Source of the DNA: Liquorilactobacillus capillatus DSM 19910
Lineage (GTDB): Bacteria > Bacillota > Bacilli > Lactobacillales > Lactobacillaceae
Assembly (NCBI RefSeq): GCF_001434915.1
Contig: NZ_AZEF01000007.1
Coordinates: forward strand, 29,532 to 93,531
Length of the DNA stretch: 64,000 nt
Direction: 5' to 3'
The stretch's first letter is position 1. Each line of letters opens with the position of its first letter. Below, piece by piece: positions 17,327 through 28,251 of the stretch. Position numbers and translations under genes: made by a program. The notes beneath the pieces were generated by a model. That model worked only from the letters and a program-made list of their open reading frames with translations. It did no database searches and was not told the origin of the DNA.

Positions 17327-18571
17327 ATGCATACTGAGATAATTGCAGTTGGCACAGAAATACTGTTAGGACAGATCGTTAATACGAACGCAGCCTTTAT
17401 TGCTCGTAGATTAGCTGGAATGGGAATCGATGTTTATCATCAAACCGTTGTCGGCGATAATCAGCAACGCCTGACTGAGGTTATTGAAATTGCTGCAAAA
17501 CGAAATGACCTAGTAATTTTAATGGGCGGCTTAGGATCAACGCCAGACGATTTGACTAAACAAACGGTAGCTCGTTTCTTAGGTAAGAATTTAGTCGAAG
17601 ATGCGGCAGCAATGAAAAAAATAATAAATTATTATGCGGCAAGTGAAAAAGAAATGACTGCTAATAACCGACTTCAAGCCCAATACATAGAAGGGTCGAC
17701 CCCCTTGAAGAATGAAACTGGTTTTGCGGTTGGGGAGTATTACCAAAATGAAAATGGTTGTGACTTTTTATTACTGCCAGGACCTCCTAGCGAGTTGCAG
17801 CCAATGTTTACTAATTTTGCACAACCGTTATTGCATAAGCAGTATAACCATGAAAACTTATTATTCTCGCGAGTACTACGGTTCTTCGGGATAGGGGAAT
17901 CTCTATTAGTAACTAAAATAAGTGATTTGATTGACGAGCAGTCTAATCCAACGCTTGCGCCATATGCTAAAACAAGTGAAGTTACGTTAAGATTAACGGC
18001 AAGCGCGGTGAATGAACAGACCGCCAAAGAACTTTTAGACAAAATGGAAAAGAAAGTTTGTAGCCGTGTGGGTGAGTACATGTATGGGTACGGGGATGAC
18101 AATACACTTGTAGCAACAGTAGTGGCTAAACTAATGCAAGAAAATTTAAGTATTACTGCTGCGGAAAGCCTAACAGCGGGAGCCTTTCAAGCGGCTCTAG
18201 GCAATGTCCCTGGTGTTTCACATATCTTTCCTGGCGGTTTTGTAACATATGCTAATAATGCTAAGAGTAGCTTGTTAGATATCCCAGCTGACCTTATTCA
18301 AAGGAATGGGGTTGTGAGCGAGACAACGGCCAAGTGGATGGCGCAGAAAGCTAAAGAAAAAATGAAAACGGATATTGGAATCTCATTTACTGGAGTTGCG
18401 GGACCAGAAGCACTTGAAGGTAATGAGGCAGGAACAGTTTGGATCGGTCTTGCATTTAAGGAGCAGCCAGTTCAAGCTGAATTATATCATTTTGCCCGCC
18501 AACGGTCTCTTGTTCGTGAACGGAGTGTTTTAACTGGCTTAGATTGGATAAGACGTGAACTGCTAAAATAG
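17327..18571 (+). CDS. cinA: CinA, competence/damage-inducible protein
   Basis: 414 residues. The N-terminal MoCF/COG1058 domain (AVGTEILLGQIVNTN; GGLGSTPDDLT) belongs to the ADP-ribose pyrophosphatase part of the family. The C-terminal CinA domain is the nicotinamide mononucleotide deamidase part (about 255-414). The usual AESCTGG motif reads AESLTAG here, a variant I would not call inactive. GGAGG before the ATG at 17327 favours it over an upstream ATG at 17312. recA follows, the cinA-recA order of many Firmicutes. Confidence 0.92.
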   Translation: MHTEIIAVGTEILLGQIVNTNAAFIARRLAGMGIDVYHQTVVGDNQQRLTEVIEIAAKRNDLVILMGGLGSTPDDLTKQTVARFLGKNLVEDAAAMKKIINYYAASEKEMTANNRLQAQYIEGSTPLKNETGFAVGEYYQNENGCDFLLLPGPPSELQPMFTNFAQPLLHKQYNHENLLFSRVLRFFGIGESLLVTKISDLIDEQSNPTLAPYAKTSEVTLRLTASAVNEQTAKELLDKMEKKVCSRVGEYMYGYGDDNTLVATVVAKLMQENLSITAAESLTAGAFQAALGNVPGVSHIFPGGFVTYANNAKSSLLDIPADLIQRNGVVSETTAKWMAQKAKEKMKTDIGISFTGVAGPEALEGNEAGTVWIGLAFKEQPVQAELYHFARQRSLVRERSVLTGLDWIRRELLK

Positions 18572-18577
18572 TTTTTT

Positions 18578-18591
18578 CGAACCTTTGTTCG
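18578..18591. promoter_or_regulatory. LexA (SOS) box upstream of recA
   Basis: CGAACCTTTGTTCG is a perfect match to the Gram-positive LexA/DinR consensus CGAAC-N4-GTTCG. It lies 7 bases upstream of the recA -35. Confidence 0.9.
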
Positions 18592-18598
18592 ATTTTTC

Positions 18599-18627
18599 TT
18601 GCATTTTATTTTTTTAATCGGTATTAT
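18599..18627 (+). promoter_or_regulatory. recA promoter
   Basis: TTGCAT (18599-18604), 17-base spacer, TATTAT (18622-18627). The LexA box lies just upstream. Confidence 0.65.
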
Positions 18628-18685
18628 TGAGTGGTAAACCATAGAGATAGTTTGGGATGTATGGTTGGACTGAGGAGGAATTACA

Positions 18686-19744
18686 TTGGCTGATGAAAGA
18701 AAAGCAGCGTTAGACGCTGCCTTAAAAAAAATTGAAAAAAATTTTGGTAAGGGCTCTATTATGCGGATGGGTGAAAAGGCTGACACTCAAATTTCAACTA
18801 TTCCTAGTGGATCACTTGCACTTGACGAAGCTTTAGGAGTAGGTGGATACCCGCGCGGTAGAATCGTTGAAGTCTATGGACCTGAAAGTTCAGGTAAAAC
18901 AACCGTTGCGCTCCACGCTGTTGCAGAAGTACAGAAAAATGGCGGAGTTGCAGCGTATATTGATGCTGAGAACGCCCTTGATCCTGCTTATGCAACTAAA
19001 CTAGGTGTAAATATTGATGATTTACTTCTTTCACAACCAGATACGGGTGAACAAGGACTTGAGATTACAGATGCACTTGTGTCTTCAGGAGCAATCGATA
19101 TCGTTGTTGTTGATTCGGTAGCTGCGCTTGTTCCGCGGGCTGAAATTGAAGGTGAGATGGGTGACGCGCACGTTGGACTCCAAGCACGTCTGATGTCTCA
19201 AGCTCTACGTAAATTATCCGGGTCGATCAATAAAACTAAGACGATCGCTATTTTTATTAATCAGATTCGTGAAAAAGTTGGTGTAATGTTTGGTAATCCA
19301 GAGATTACCCCTGGTGGACGCGCGCTTAAATTTTATTCGACGATCAGATTAGAAGTAAGACGTGCTGAACAAATCAAAGATGGTGCTGATATCATCGGAA
19401 ACCGTGTTCGTATTAAAGTTGTTAAAAATAAGGTTGCGCCACCCTTTAAACGTGCAGAAGTTGATATTATGTATGGCGAAGGAATCTCTAAAACCGGTGA
19501 ATTGGTTGATATGGCCGTTGAGAAGGAAATTATTAAAAAGAGTGGTTCTTGGTACTCATATGGTGAGGATCGGATAGGTCAGGGAAGAGAAAATGCTAAG
19601 CAATACTTGACTGATCATCCTGAAATGATGGAGGAAGTTGTGCATAAAGTTCGGCATGCATATGGGATAGCAGATACTGATGAACCTAATGCTCCTGAAT
19701 TACCGCTAGATGATAAAAAAGAGAATTCAAAAACAAAGGATTAG
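18686..19744 (+). CDS. recA: Recombinase RecA
   Basis: 352 residues. RecA forms the nucleoprotein filament for strand exchange and triggers LexA self-cleavage. Walker [10 protein letters not shown] is near 65-73; [17 protein letters not shown] and the L2-loop region [17 protein letters not shown] follow. The C-terminal tail is acidic ([15 protein letters not shown]). The start is TTG at 18686 behind GAGGAGG. A LexA box and promoter precede it and a long perfect hairpin follows, so it is an SOS-controlled single-gene unit. Confidence 0.98.
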   Translation: MADERKAALDAALKKIEKNFGKGSIMRMGEKADTQISTIPSGSLALDEALGVGGYPRGRIVEVYGPESSGKTTVALHAVAEVQKNGGVAAYIDAENALDPAYATKLGVNIDDLLLSQPDTGEQGLEITDALVSSGAIDIVVVDSVAALVPRAEIEGEMGDAHVGLQARLMSQALRKLSGSINKTKTIAIFINQIREKVGVMFGNPEITPGGRALKFYSTIRLEVRRAEQIKDGADIIGNRVRIKVVKNKVAPPFKRAEVDIMYGEGISKTGELVDMAVEKEIIKKSGSWYSYGEDRIGQGRENAKQYLTDHPEMMEEVVHKVRHAYGIADTDEPNAPELPLDDKKENSKTKD

Positions 19745-19766
19745 TTTGCTAAAATATGACCTTAAT

Positions 19767-19819
19767 AATAAGAAGCTCGAATTAAAAAATAAATTTTAAT
19801 TCGAGCTTCTTATTTTTTT
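19767..19819 (+). terminator. recA terminator, 21-bp perfect stem
   Basis: The arms at 19767-19787 and 19794-19814 are perfectly complementary around a 6-base AATAAA loop. A T-run follows at 19813-19819. It is unusually long for an intrinsic terminator. Confidence 0.9.
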
Positions 19820-20053
19820 AGTTTAAAGCTAGATTATAAAGCTAAATACCAGTCTGGCTTAAGTTTATTTGTAGCAAAAAAGCTATTACATTATCCCGTA
19901 AGATTAATATCTAGAGATCACCAGCTTACTTTGGGAACTCTTTTTATAGAGAAATTAATTTACTAGCAGAAGATCGTTGTATTACCAGTAATAGTCGCTT
20001 TTTTAAATAGGGAGCAGTATTGATTCTAAATTTGTGAAACAATTTGTTTTATA

Positions 20054-20083
20054 TTGACATCATGTGGTCTAACACCGTAGAAT
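20054..20083 (+). promoter_or_regulatory. rny promoter
   Basis: Perfect TTGACA (20054-20059), 18-base spacer, TAGAAT (20078-20083), giving a leader of about 80 bases. Confidence 0.6.
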
Positions 20084-20171
20084 ATAAGAGTATGTTGATC
20101 AAAATAACATCTTAAAAGTAATGGTTATCTTTGAAATTTAATCATTTTTTTGACGATGTGGAGGTGAAAAT

Positions 20172-21737
20172 TTGGAACTAACAATTATTATCCTCGCCAT
20201 CGCTGTTATAACTTTGGGTATTGGTTTAGCTTTAGGTAAAGTTCTTCAGAAAAATAGTTATAAAAGGACTCTTGACGCTGCTACACAAACTGCACAAGGA
20301 ATTGTGAGGAATGCTAAAAAAGAAGCTACAGCATTAAAAAAAGAGGCTATTTTAGAAGCTAAGGATGAAAGTCATCGTTACCGAGGCGAAATTGAAAATG
20401 AATTAAAGGAAAGACGTTCTGAAGCTCAGAAACAAGAAAACCGGTTACTGCAACGCGAAGAAAATCTGGATCGCAAAGATTCAGCACTTGAAAAGCGCGA
20501 ACAAGGACTTGTCAAGAAAGAAAATCGAATAGAAACCGATCGAAAAGAGCTGGAAAAGAAACATCTTGAAGTTAATTCCCTAATTGAACAGCAAAAATCA
20601 GAGCTTGAACGAGTTGCTTCACTTACCAAAGAAGAAGCTAAAACTTTGATTATAAGCGAGACAAAGGAATCTTTAAATCATGAACTTGCTATTATGATTA
20701 AAGATAAGGAGATAGAAGCTGAAGCTAATGCTGATCGAACTGCTAAGAATTTAATTGCTCAAGCAATTCAGCGAAGTGCGGCTGATACAGTTTCTGAGAC
20801 TACGGTATCTGTTGTTTCACTACCGAATGATGAGATGAAGGGAAGAATTATTGGGCGTGAAGGACGAAATATTCGTGCCCTTGAGACTCTTACCGGTATC
20901 GATCTAATTATTGATGATACTCCAGAAGCAGTTGTTCTAAGCGGTTTTGATCCAGTTCGGCGTGAAATAGCTAAAATGGCACTGGAGAAATTGATTCAAG
21001 ACGGGCGTATTCATCCGGCAAGAATTGAAGAGATGGTCGAAAAAGCAACTAAAGAGATTGATGCTAAAATAAGAGATACAGGTGAAGAAGCAATTTTTGA
21101 ATTAGGTTTGCATGCAATGCATCCAGATTTGATCAAGACAGTTGGACGCTTGAAGTATCGGACAAGCTATGGTCAAAATGTTTTAGATCATTCAATTGAA
21201 GTTGCTAAAATAGCTGGTGTCTTAGCTGCCGAACTAGGTGAAGATGTAACTTTAGCCAAACGCGCAGGATTACTACATGATATTGGTAAAGCAATTGATC
21301 ACGAGGTTGACGGCTCACATGTTCAAATAGGTGTTGAGTTAGCAGAGAAGTACAAAGAAAGCGATGTAGTGGTCAACTCGATTGCTTCACATCATGGAGA
21401 CGTAGAAGCTAAGTATACTATTTCAGTGTTGGTCGCAGCCGCTGATGCTATTTCAGCAGCACGTCCAGGAGCTAGAAGCGAGTCGTTAGAAAATTATATT
21501 CACAGATTGGAGAAGCTTGAGAAGATCACCAATGAATTTGATGGGGTCAAGAAGAGCTACGCAATTCAAGCCGGTCGTGAAGTACGTGTGATTGTCAAAC
21601 CAAATGAAGTTAATGATTTGGAGTCGACGGTTCTCGCACGAGATATTAAAAACAGGATCGAAAGTGAAATGGAGTATCCTGGACATATTAAAGTAACCGT
21701 TATTCGTGAAATAAGAGCAGTAGAATACGCTAAATAG
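20172..21737 (+). CDS. rny: Ribonuclease Y
   Basis: 521-residue membrane-anchored endoribonuclease that starts mRNA decay in Firmicutes. In order: one membrane helix (about 2-22), a long Glu/Lys-rich coiled coil (about 30-190), a KH domain ([15 protein letters not shown], near 220) and an HD domain with [12 protein letters not shown] near 370. The start is TTG at 20172 behind GGAGGTG. ymdB follows, as in Bacillus. Confidence 0.97.
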   Translation: MELTIIILAIAVITLGIGLALGKVLQKNSYKRTLDAATQTAQGIVRNAKKEATALKKEAILEAKDESHRYRGEIENELKERRSEAQKQENRLLQREENLDRKDSALEKREQGLVKKENRIETDRKELEKKHLEVNSLIEQQKSELERVASLTKEEAKTLIISETKESLNHELAIMIKDKEIEAEANADRTAKNLIAQAIQRSAADTVSETTVSVVSLPNDEMKGRIIGREGRNIRALETLTGIDLIIDDTPEAVVLSGFDPVRREIAKMALEKLIQDGRIHPARIEEMVEKATKEIDAKIRDTGEEAIFELGLHAMHPDLIKTVGRLKYRTSYGQNVLDHSIEVAKIAGVLAAELGEDVTLAKRAGLLHDIGKAIDHEVDGSHVQIGVELAEKYKESDVVVNSIASHHGDVEAKYTISVLVAAADAISAARPGARSESLENYIHRLEKLEKITNEFDGVKKSYAIQAGREVRVIVKPNEVNDLESTVLARDIKNRIESEMEYPGHIKVTVIREIRAVEYAK

Positions 21738-22111
21738 TCATTATTTTAGATGCTTTATTTACTAGTAGGAAAACTGGGATGTTAATTATCCTAGTTTTCT
21801 TTTTCTTTTTAATTTAAAATTGGTAAAGTTTACGTGCTGACTGGAATTATAAAAATAGTATTGTAGTTGCTATGAGCAATACGATGGTGAACATAAAAGT
21901 TCAACTATGAGATAACTTTCAAACTATTAAAAATAACGTATAGACAGTTGAAGAGCGATAATTTTTGCAGCAACTATCTTATGTCTAAGTGGTAACGACG
22001 CTGCTAATATTTCTTTTGCAGCAAAATCAAAATAAAACTGCTTTCGCAACATTGTGCTAAAAATGCTAAAATTGAACTGATAGGTAATGAATGGTAGAAA
22101 AGGGGAAAATT
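21738..22111. other. 374-base intergenic region rny-ymdB
   Basis: Contains the rny terminator. TTTTGCAGCAA occurs twice, at 21963-21973 and 22014-22024. No gene or RNA is seen, and I could not find a convincing promoter. Confidence 0.45.
21769..21805 (+). terminator. rny terminator
   Basis: GAAAACTGGGAT (21769-21780) pairs with ATCCTAGTTTTC (21788-21799) with one G-T pair, then TTTTTC. Confidence 0.85.
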
Positions 22112-22912
22112 ATGCGTATTTTGTTTGTTGGCGATGTTATGGGGAACACTGGGCAGGAAGTATTAGAGGAATACCTGCCTAAGTTAAAACATCTATATCA
22201 TCCCCAAGTAACAATTGTAAATGGTGAAAATGCAACTCGAGGTCGGGGGATTAATGAAAAAGTCTATAAACGGATCTTAAGTTGTGGGGCTGACGTTGTT
22301 ACCATGGGAAATCATACTTGGGATAATCCAGAGATAACTGATTTTATCGGTTCAGCTAAAAAGTTGATAAGACCAGCTAATTTTTCTGCAGGACAGGTTC
22401 CAGGAATAGGTTACACAACAATCAAGATTAATCAGCAAGAGTTAGCCGTACTTAACTTGCAGGGCCGCATCTTCATGACCCCTTCGGATGATCCTTTTGC
22501 GGTCGCAAAAGATATTATTACAGACTTAAGGAAAAAAACAAGTTTGATTTTCGTTGATTTTCATGCTGAAACGACTAGCGAGAAAGCTGCCTTTGCGTGG
22601 TACTTTGATGGACAGGTTTCGGCGGTAGTTGGGACACACACGCATATCCAGACAAATGATGCACGTATTCTCCCACAAGGGACAGCTTTTTTGACAGATG
22701 TTGGAATGACTGGACCTTATGATGGAATTATTGGAATGAAACGGCAAAATGTTATTGCACGTTTCTTAAATCAGATGCCGACCAGATTTGAAGTAGATGA
22801 GAGTGGTCGACGCAATCTTTCAGCATGTTTACTTGAGATTGATAATGAAATGGGTAGAGCTAAAAAAATTAAAACGATTCTTATTAATCCTGACCACCCG
22901 TTTATGCAATAA
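22112..22912 (+). CDS. ymdB: YmdB-family metallophosphodiesterase
   Basis: 266 residues of the TIGR00282 family. Metal-binding motifs are GDVMG (near 6), [21 protein letters not shown] and GTHTHIQT. B. subtilis YmdB hydrolyses cyclic 2',3'- and 3',5'-AMP and shapes biofilm versus motility decisions, partly through RNase Y, whose gene is next door here too. The frame opens at 22091, but AAAGGGG 5 bases before the ATG at 22112 sets the start. mutS follows after 13 bases. Confidence 0.93.
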   Translation: MRILFVGDVMGNTGQEVLEEYLPKLKHLYHPQVTIVNGENATRGRGINEKVYKRILSCGADVVTMGNHTWDNPEITDFIGSAKKLIRPANFSAGQVPGIGYTTIKINQQELAVLNLQGRIFMTPSDDPFAVAKDIITDLRKKTSLIFVDFHAETTSEKAAFAWYFDGQVSAVVGTHTHIQTNDARILPQGTAFLTDVGMTGPYDGIIGMKRQNVIARFLNQMPTRFEVDESGRRNLSACLLEIDNEMGRAKKIKTILINPDHPFMQ

Positions 22913-22925
22913 AGGAGAAAAATTG

Positions 22926-25559
22926 ATGCCTCAAAAGACAAAAAACACACCAATGATGGAACAGTACCTAGCTGTTAAAGAGCAATATCCAGATGCCTTT
23001 TTGTTTTATCGTCTAGGTGATTTTTATGAGATGTTCTATGACGATGCAATCAAAGGGTCTCAACTTTTAGAATTAACACTGACAACACGTAATAAAAATG
23101 CGGCTGATAAGATACCGATGTGTGGTGTCCCACATCATGCGGCCCAAAACTATATTGATATTCTAGTTGATCAGGGCTATAAAGTGGCTATTTGTGAACA
23201 AATGGAAGATCCTAAGCTGGCTAAGGGAATGGTTAAACGTGAAGTAATCCAGTTAGTGACGCCTGGGACAATGATTGATCCTTCTGCTAGTGAAGCTAAG
23301 GAAAATAATTATCTTACGGCTTTGCATGAGGACGAGGGGAAATACGGGTTAGCATATGTTGATCTGTCCACAGGTGAACTGAAGACAGCAACATTGGATA
23401 GTATCAGTCTTGTTCTAAATGAACTAATGAGTTTGCGAACCAAAGAAATTGTAATTGATGCTTCTGTGACCAAAGAAAGTTTAGCAAAAATAGCAGTACT
23501 TAAAGTATTGGTTTCAAAACAAGATGACGTAAAAGAAAGTTCTGAAACAAGTTACACTATTCAGGATTTGAAAAACAGTCTTGAAATTAAGGTAGTTCAG
23601 CATTTAGTGACTTATCTTAATGTTACACAAAAACGCAGTCTCGGCCATTTGCAGAGGGCAGTTCATTATGAACCAACTGATTTTTTAAAAATGGACTCTT
23701 ACTCTAAACGTAATCTGGAAATTCTTCAGAATAGCCGCACAGGTAAAAAGCAGGGTACTTTGCTCTGGTTGTTGGATGCAACTAAAACGGCTATGGGAGG
23801 ACGCTTGCTGAAACAATGGTTAGAGCGCCCATTACTAGATGCAAAAAAAATTGTTAGTCGTCAAAATAAAACAGAATCGTTGCTGCAGCATTATTTTGAA
23901 CGCAGTACTTTACAAGAAGAGCTGACAAGTGTTTATGATCTAGAGCGTCTAGCAGGACGCGTGGCATTTGGAAATGTCAATGGTCGTGATCTAATCCAGT
24001 TAAAACAATCATTACAGCAGGTCCCCAAAATAAGTTATGTTTTAAACGAATTAGATGATGGGAACTTTACCGATCTTTTAAAACAGCTTGATCCGGTGGA
24101 AGATGTTGTTGATTTAATTGAAAATGCAATTGTAGACGAACCGCCTATTTCAGTTAAAGATGGTGGGATGATCAAGGAAGGATATAACACAGAGCTTGAT
24201 GAGTATACGGATGCAATGAAAAACGGTAAACGCTGGTTAGCTGAAATGGAAGCCCAAGAACGTCAAATAACTGGTATTAATAACTTAAAGATTGGTTTTA
24301 ACCGGGTCTTTGGCTACTATATAGAAGTATCAAAAGCACATTTGGCTAAACTACCCGCAGAACGTTATGAGCGAAAACAAACGCTAACTAACGCTGAACG
24401 TTTTATTACACCTGAACTTAAAGAAAAAGAAGCAATGATCTTGGGAGCAGAGAGTAAAGCAACTGAATTGGAGTATCAGCTTTTTGCCGATATTCGCGAG
24501 CGGATCAAGGAACAAATTAAACGCCTACAGCGACTTGCACATGCGATCGCTATTTTGGATGTATTACAGTGTTTTGCGGTCGTTAGCGAACGAGCACACT
24601 TTATCAAGCCGAAGTTAACAGTCAACAAACATGATATTGAGGTTATTGGTGGATGGCATCCGGTTGTCCAGCAGGTGATGGGGAAGCAAAGTTACATTCC
24701 AAATGATGTTGTAATGTCAGCGAAGCTTAATATACTTTTGATAACTGGGCCTAATATGTCTGGTAAGAGTACTTATATGCGCCAGCTGGCACTAACTGTT
24801 GTTATGGCACAGATTGGCTGTTTTGTTCCAGCAAAAAGTGCGCTTTTACCTGTTTTTGATCAAATTTTTACCCGTATAGGTGCAGCTGATGATCTAATTG
24901 CGGGACAATCAACTTTTATGGTAGAAATGAAAGAAGCTAACCATGCACTCAGCTATGCAACGCGTAATAGTTTGATCCTGTTTGATGAAATCGGTCGTGG
25001 AACTGCAACCTACGATGGGATGGCTTTAGCACAGGCAATTATTGAATATATTCATGATCATGTGTTTGCCAAAACGCTTTTTTCGACCCATTACCATGAA
25101 CTGACAGCCTTATCTGAAAAATTACCTGCTCTGCAGAATATTCATGTTGGAGCTGTTGAGAAAAATGGGGATTTAATTTTCTTGCATAAAATGCAGCCAG
25201 GAGCAGCTGATAAATCATACGGGATTCACGTTGCTAAACTCGCGGGGATGCCAGAAAAGCTCTTAAAGCGGGCGGATCATATTCTAGGAGAGCTAGAAAG
25301 TAAAAATAAAAAGCCAGCTGTGACTAAACCATTGGTAGAAGTAGACCCAACTGATGAGCTACCAGCAGAGAATTCCGAAGAACAGTTGCAGATAAAAGAA
25401 GAACAGCTGTCATTGTTTGAACCGACTCAAACTCCCTTTAAGAAAAGTGATCGTAAAGTTTTGACTGAGTTAAAAGAGGCTGATTTAATGTCATTAACAC
25501 CGCTTGATGCAATGAATGTTTTGTACAAATGGCAAAAGGACCTGAGAAAGAAACGGTAG
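22926..25559 (+). CDS. mutS: DNA mismatch repair protein MutS
   Basis: 877 residues. The mismatch-wedge motif FYE is at about 37-39 (GDFYEMF). The connector, lever and clamp domains follow. The ATPase has Walker [10 protein letters not shown] and Walker [18 protein letters not shown] before the ATG at 22926 selects it over upstream in-frame codons that overlap ymdB. mutL follows 15 bases after the stop. Together they recognise mismatches and license repair. Confidence 0.97.
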   Translation: MPQKTKNTPMMEQYLAVKEQYPDAFLFYRLGDFYEMFYDDAIKGSQLLELTLTTRNKNAADKIPMCGVPHHAAQNYIDILVDQGYKVAICEQMEDPKLAKGMVKREVIQLVTPGTMIDPSASEAKENNYLTALHEDEGKYGLAYVDLSTGELKTATLDSISLVLNELMSLRTKEIVIDASVTKESLAKIAVLKVLVSKQDDVKESSETSYTIQDLKNSLEIKVVQHLVTYLNVTQKRSLGHLQRAVHYEPTDFLKMDSYSKRNLEILQNSRTGKKQGTLLWLLDATKTAMGGRLLKQWLERPLLDAKKIVSRQNKTESLLQHYFERSTLQEELTSVYDLERLAGRVAFGNVNGRDLIQLKQSLQQVPKISYVLNELDDGNFTDLLKQLDPVEDVVDLIENAIVDEPPISVKDGGMIKEGYNTELDEYTDAMKNGKRWLAEMEAQERQITGINNLKIGFNRVFGYYIEVSKAHLAKLPAERYERKQTLTNAERFITPELKEKEAMILGAESKATELEYQLFADIRERIKEQIKRLQRLAHAIAILDVLQCFAVVSERAHFIKPKLTVNKHDIEVIGGWHPVVQQVMGKQSYIPNDVVMSAKLNILLITGPNMSGKSTYMRQLALTVVMAQIGCFVPAKSALLPVFDQIFTRIGAADDLIAGQSTFMVEMKEANHALSYATRNSLILFDEIGRGTATYDGMALAQAIIEYIHDHVFAKTLFSTHYHELTALSEKLPALQNIHVGAVEKNGDLIFLHKMQPGAADKSYGIHVAKLAGMPEKLLKRADHILGELESKNKKPAVTKPLVEVDPTDELPAENSEEQLQIKEEQLSLFEPTQTPFKKSDRKVLTELKEADLMSLTPLDAMNVLYKWQKDLRKKR

Positions 25560-25574
25560 TTGGAGGTAATTTTA

Positions 25575-27587
25575 ATGCCAAAAATAAAAGAACTTGAAGA
25601 AGTACTTGCTGATCAGATTGCTGCCGGAGAAGTTGTCGAAAGGCCAGCTTCGGTGGTGAAAGAATTAGTTGAAAATGCAATCGATGCTAAAAGTACCCAA
25701 ATTGATATCGTTGTTGCAGAGGCCGGTTTAAAACAAATCAAGGTAATCGATAATGGTGAAGGAATTCCAGCAAATGAAGTAGAGTTGGCTTTCAGAAGGC
25801 ACTCAACGAGCAAGATAACCAGTAGAGATGATTTATTTAGGATCAAAACACTTGGTTTTAGGGGTGAAGCGCTACCTAGTATCGCATCAGTTGCTGATGT
25901 CTCATTGGAGACTAAAACAGCAGATGCTGTTTCGGGTGTTCTTTTACACGTTAAAGGTGGTGAACAGCTGGAAAAGAAAAGCAGTGTTCGTCCGCAGGGA
26001 ACTGAGATTATAGTTAACGATTTATTTTATAATACACCCGCGCGCTTGAAGTATCTAAAGAGCTTACAAACTGAACTGGCGGCGATTAGTGATATTGTGA
26101 ACCGTTTAGCTTTAAGTCATAATAATATTGCGATCTCATTGACTAATAATGGGCGTGTGTTACTGCAAACTGTCGGTAATGGGGATGTACAACAAACAAT
26201 CAGTGCTATTTATGGTGTGAAAAATGCACGTCAGATGATTGCCTTTAATGGTAAAGATCTTGACTTTAAAATTAGGGGTTATGTTTCACTGCCTAAATTG
26301 ACTCGAGCAACAAAAAGTTATATTAGTTTGCTTTTGAATGGAAGATATATTAAAAACTTTCAACTAAGTAATGCAATTATTAGGGGCTATGGTTCTAAAT
26401 TAATGGTTGGGCGTTATCCAGTCGCGGTCGTTGATATGACACTTGACCCACTACTGGTAGATGTAAATGTTCATCCGACAAAGCAGCAGGTCCGTATCAG
26501 TAAAGAAGAACAGTTAGCGCAGTTACTGACAAAGTCAGTTTATGATCGGATAGCACAAGAAAACTTGATTCCTGATGCTTTAAAAAATCTAAATCAGAAA
26601 ACGCGCAAGGATGTTAATATTGACCAACTTCAAATAGACTTGAATGAGTCTTCACGATCGTACTATCACGATAAAAAGAGGGTCATTTCTCCACCAGCAG
26701 AGCGAGTCACCTCGTCAGAAGAGAACTTAGATACTAAATATAATGAAGGTGAGATAAATAATCATGCAGCTAAACAAGCGATCATAGAAAACGTAGATGA
26801 AAGTACGCCGACTGTGACGGTAGTTAAAGATAAAAATGATTTAAAAAACCAAAGCTTAGCTGCTTGGGATGAGAAATATCTAAAAGCAGCAACACAACCT
26901 GTTGAAGAACAGATGAATCCACTTCATCTAGTAGACCAAACAGAACAGGCAAAGGGACAGCGGCAAGCTGAGAAACGTTTCCCAGAACTGACTTATGTTG
27001 GACAAATGCATGGGACGTATTTGTTTGCGGAGTCGCAAGATGGTTTATATATTATTGACCAGCATGCGGCACAGGAGCGCTGCAAATATGAATACTATCG
27101 CAAGAAAATCGGTGAAGTAAATTCCAGCCAACAAGATCTGCTGGTGCCGATTGTTCTTGATTACATGACAAGTGATGCACTTGTCATAAATGAAAACTTG
27201 TCGAAATTTAAGCAACTAGGAATAGAATTAGAAGAATTTGGTCCTAATAGCTATATCATTCGACATCATCCAACCTGGTTTCAGGAAGGACAAGAAGAAG
27301 AGACGATTCGTGAATTGATTGATTATGTCTTAAAAGACGGTAAAATAGATGTTGCGACTTATCGCGAAAAAACAGCTATCATGATGAGCTGTAAACGTTC
27401 GATCAAAGCTAATCATCATTTGGATGATAAACAGGCTAAAGCTTTGTTAGAGCAGTTAAAAAAGTGTGAGAATCCTTTTAACTGTCCACATGGACGACCA
27501 GTGCTAGTTCATTTCACAAACTCTGACATGGAGCATATGTTTAAACGAATTCAAGACCCGCATCAGAGTTTGCGTGAACAATCATAA
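25575..27587 (+). CDS. mutL: DNA mismatch repair protein MutL
   Basis: 670 residues. The N-terminal GHKL ATPase shows ENAIDAK, DNGEGI and GFRGEAL. A variable linker (about 340-460) is followed by a C-terminal endonuclease domain with DQHAAQER, then CKYE. SCKRSIKANHHL and CPHGRPV complete the metal site, so this is the nicking form found in bacteria without MutH. GGAGG precedes the ATG at 25575. ruvA follows closely. Confidence 0.97.
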   Translation: MPKIKELEEVLADQIAAGEVVERPASVVKELVENAIDAKSTQIDIVVAEAGLKQIKVIDNGEGIPANEVELAFRRHSTSKITSRDDLFRIKTLGFRGEALPSIASVADVSLETKTADAVSGVLLHVKGGEQLEKKSSVRPQGTEIIVNDLFYNTPARLKYLKSLQTELAAISDIVNRLALSHNNIAISLTNNGRVLLQTVGNGDVQQTISAIYGVKNARQMIAFNGKDLDFKIRGYVSLPKLTRATKSYISLLLNGRYIKNFQLSNAIIRGYGSKLMVGRYPVAVVDMTLDPLLVDVNVHPTKQQVRISKEEQLAQLLTKSVYDRIAQENLIPDALKNLNQKTRKDVNIDQLQIDLNESSRSYYHDKKRVISPPAERVTSSEENLDTKYNEGEINNHAAKQAIIENVDESTPTVTVVKDKNDLKNQSLAAWDEKYLKAATQPVEEQMNPLHLVDQTEQAKGQRQAEKRFPELTYVGQMHGTYLFAESQDGLYIIDQHAAQERCKYEYYRKKIGEVNSSQQDLLVPIVLDYMTSDALVINENLSKFKQLGIELEEFGPNSYIIRHHPTWFQEGQEEETIRELIDYVLKDGKIDVATYREKTAIMMSCKRSIKANHHLDDKQAKALLEQLKKCENPFNCPHGRPVLVHFTNSDMEHMFKRIQDPHQSLREQS

Positions 27588-27616
27588 TAAGTAATTTTTT
27601 GAGGAAGGAAGAATAG

Positions 27617-28234
27617 ATGTACGAATATTTCAGAGGTAAGATAACAGAAGTCACACCTTACTATATTGTGGTAGAGGTTGGGATGATTGGCTATCAAGTT
27701 TATGTTTCTAATCCTTTCAGGTATCAAGTAGATGAGCAAAGTGAGGTAAAGGTGTATATTTATCAAGCTGTAAGGGAAAATGATATTACACTTTACGGTT
27801 TTTGGGATCTAAATGAAAAAAGCATTTTTGTTAAACTACTTAATGTTTCGGGGATCGGACCTAAGAGTGCACTTGCTATTTTAGCTAATGATGATCATCA
27901 AGGACTAGTCACTGCAATTGATAATGAGGATATCGGTTACTTAACCAAATTCCCAGGTGTGGGTAAAAAGACAGCTAAACAAATTGTATTAGACTTAAAG
28001 GGAAAAATGGATGTGGATGCTACACAGACAGATTTGATTGGGCAGCAGGGCTTAGACTTAGCTACGCATAGTGGTGGGGCCAATCAGTATTTTGAAGAAA
28101 GTATCGCGGCATTGACAGCCTTAGGGTATACTAAGACAGAAGTTAAACGAATTAGTAAGAAACTGGTACAATTTAAGGGCAGCTCAACTGATGAATATTT
28201 ACGTGAGGCATTGCGGCTGCTGATCAGCAAGTAA
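27617..28234 (+). CDS. ruvA: Holliday junction helicase subunit RuvA
   Basis: 205 residues. An OB-fold N-terminal domain is followed by a helix-hairpin-helix region ([32 protein letters not shown]) and a small C-terminal domain that touches RuvB. It binds four-way junctions and loads the RuvB motor. It sits between mutL and ruvB with short gaps, probably one transcript. No LexA box was seen in front of it. Confidence 0.97.
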   Translation: MYEYFRGKITEVTPYYIVVEVGMIGYQVYVSNPFRYQVDEQSEVKVYIYQAVRENDITLYGFWDLNEKSIFVKLLNVSGIGPKSALAILANDDHQGLVTAIDNEDIGYLTKFPGVGKKTAKQIVLDLKGKMDVDATQTDLIGQQGLDLATHSGGANQYFEESIAALTALGYTKTEVKRISKKLVQFKGSSTDEYLREALRLLISK

Positions 28235-28251
28235 TTTGAGGAGGTGTCTAA

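Larger units (their letters stand above)
19745..20171. other. 427-base intergenic region recA-rny
   Basis: Contains the recA terminator and the rny promoter, listed separately. Between about 19820 and 20050 I see no gene, RNA signature or clear repeat. Confidence 0.6.
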
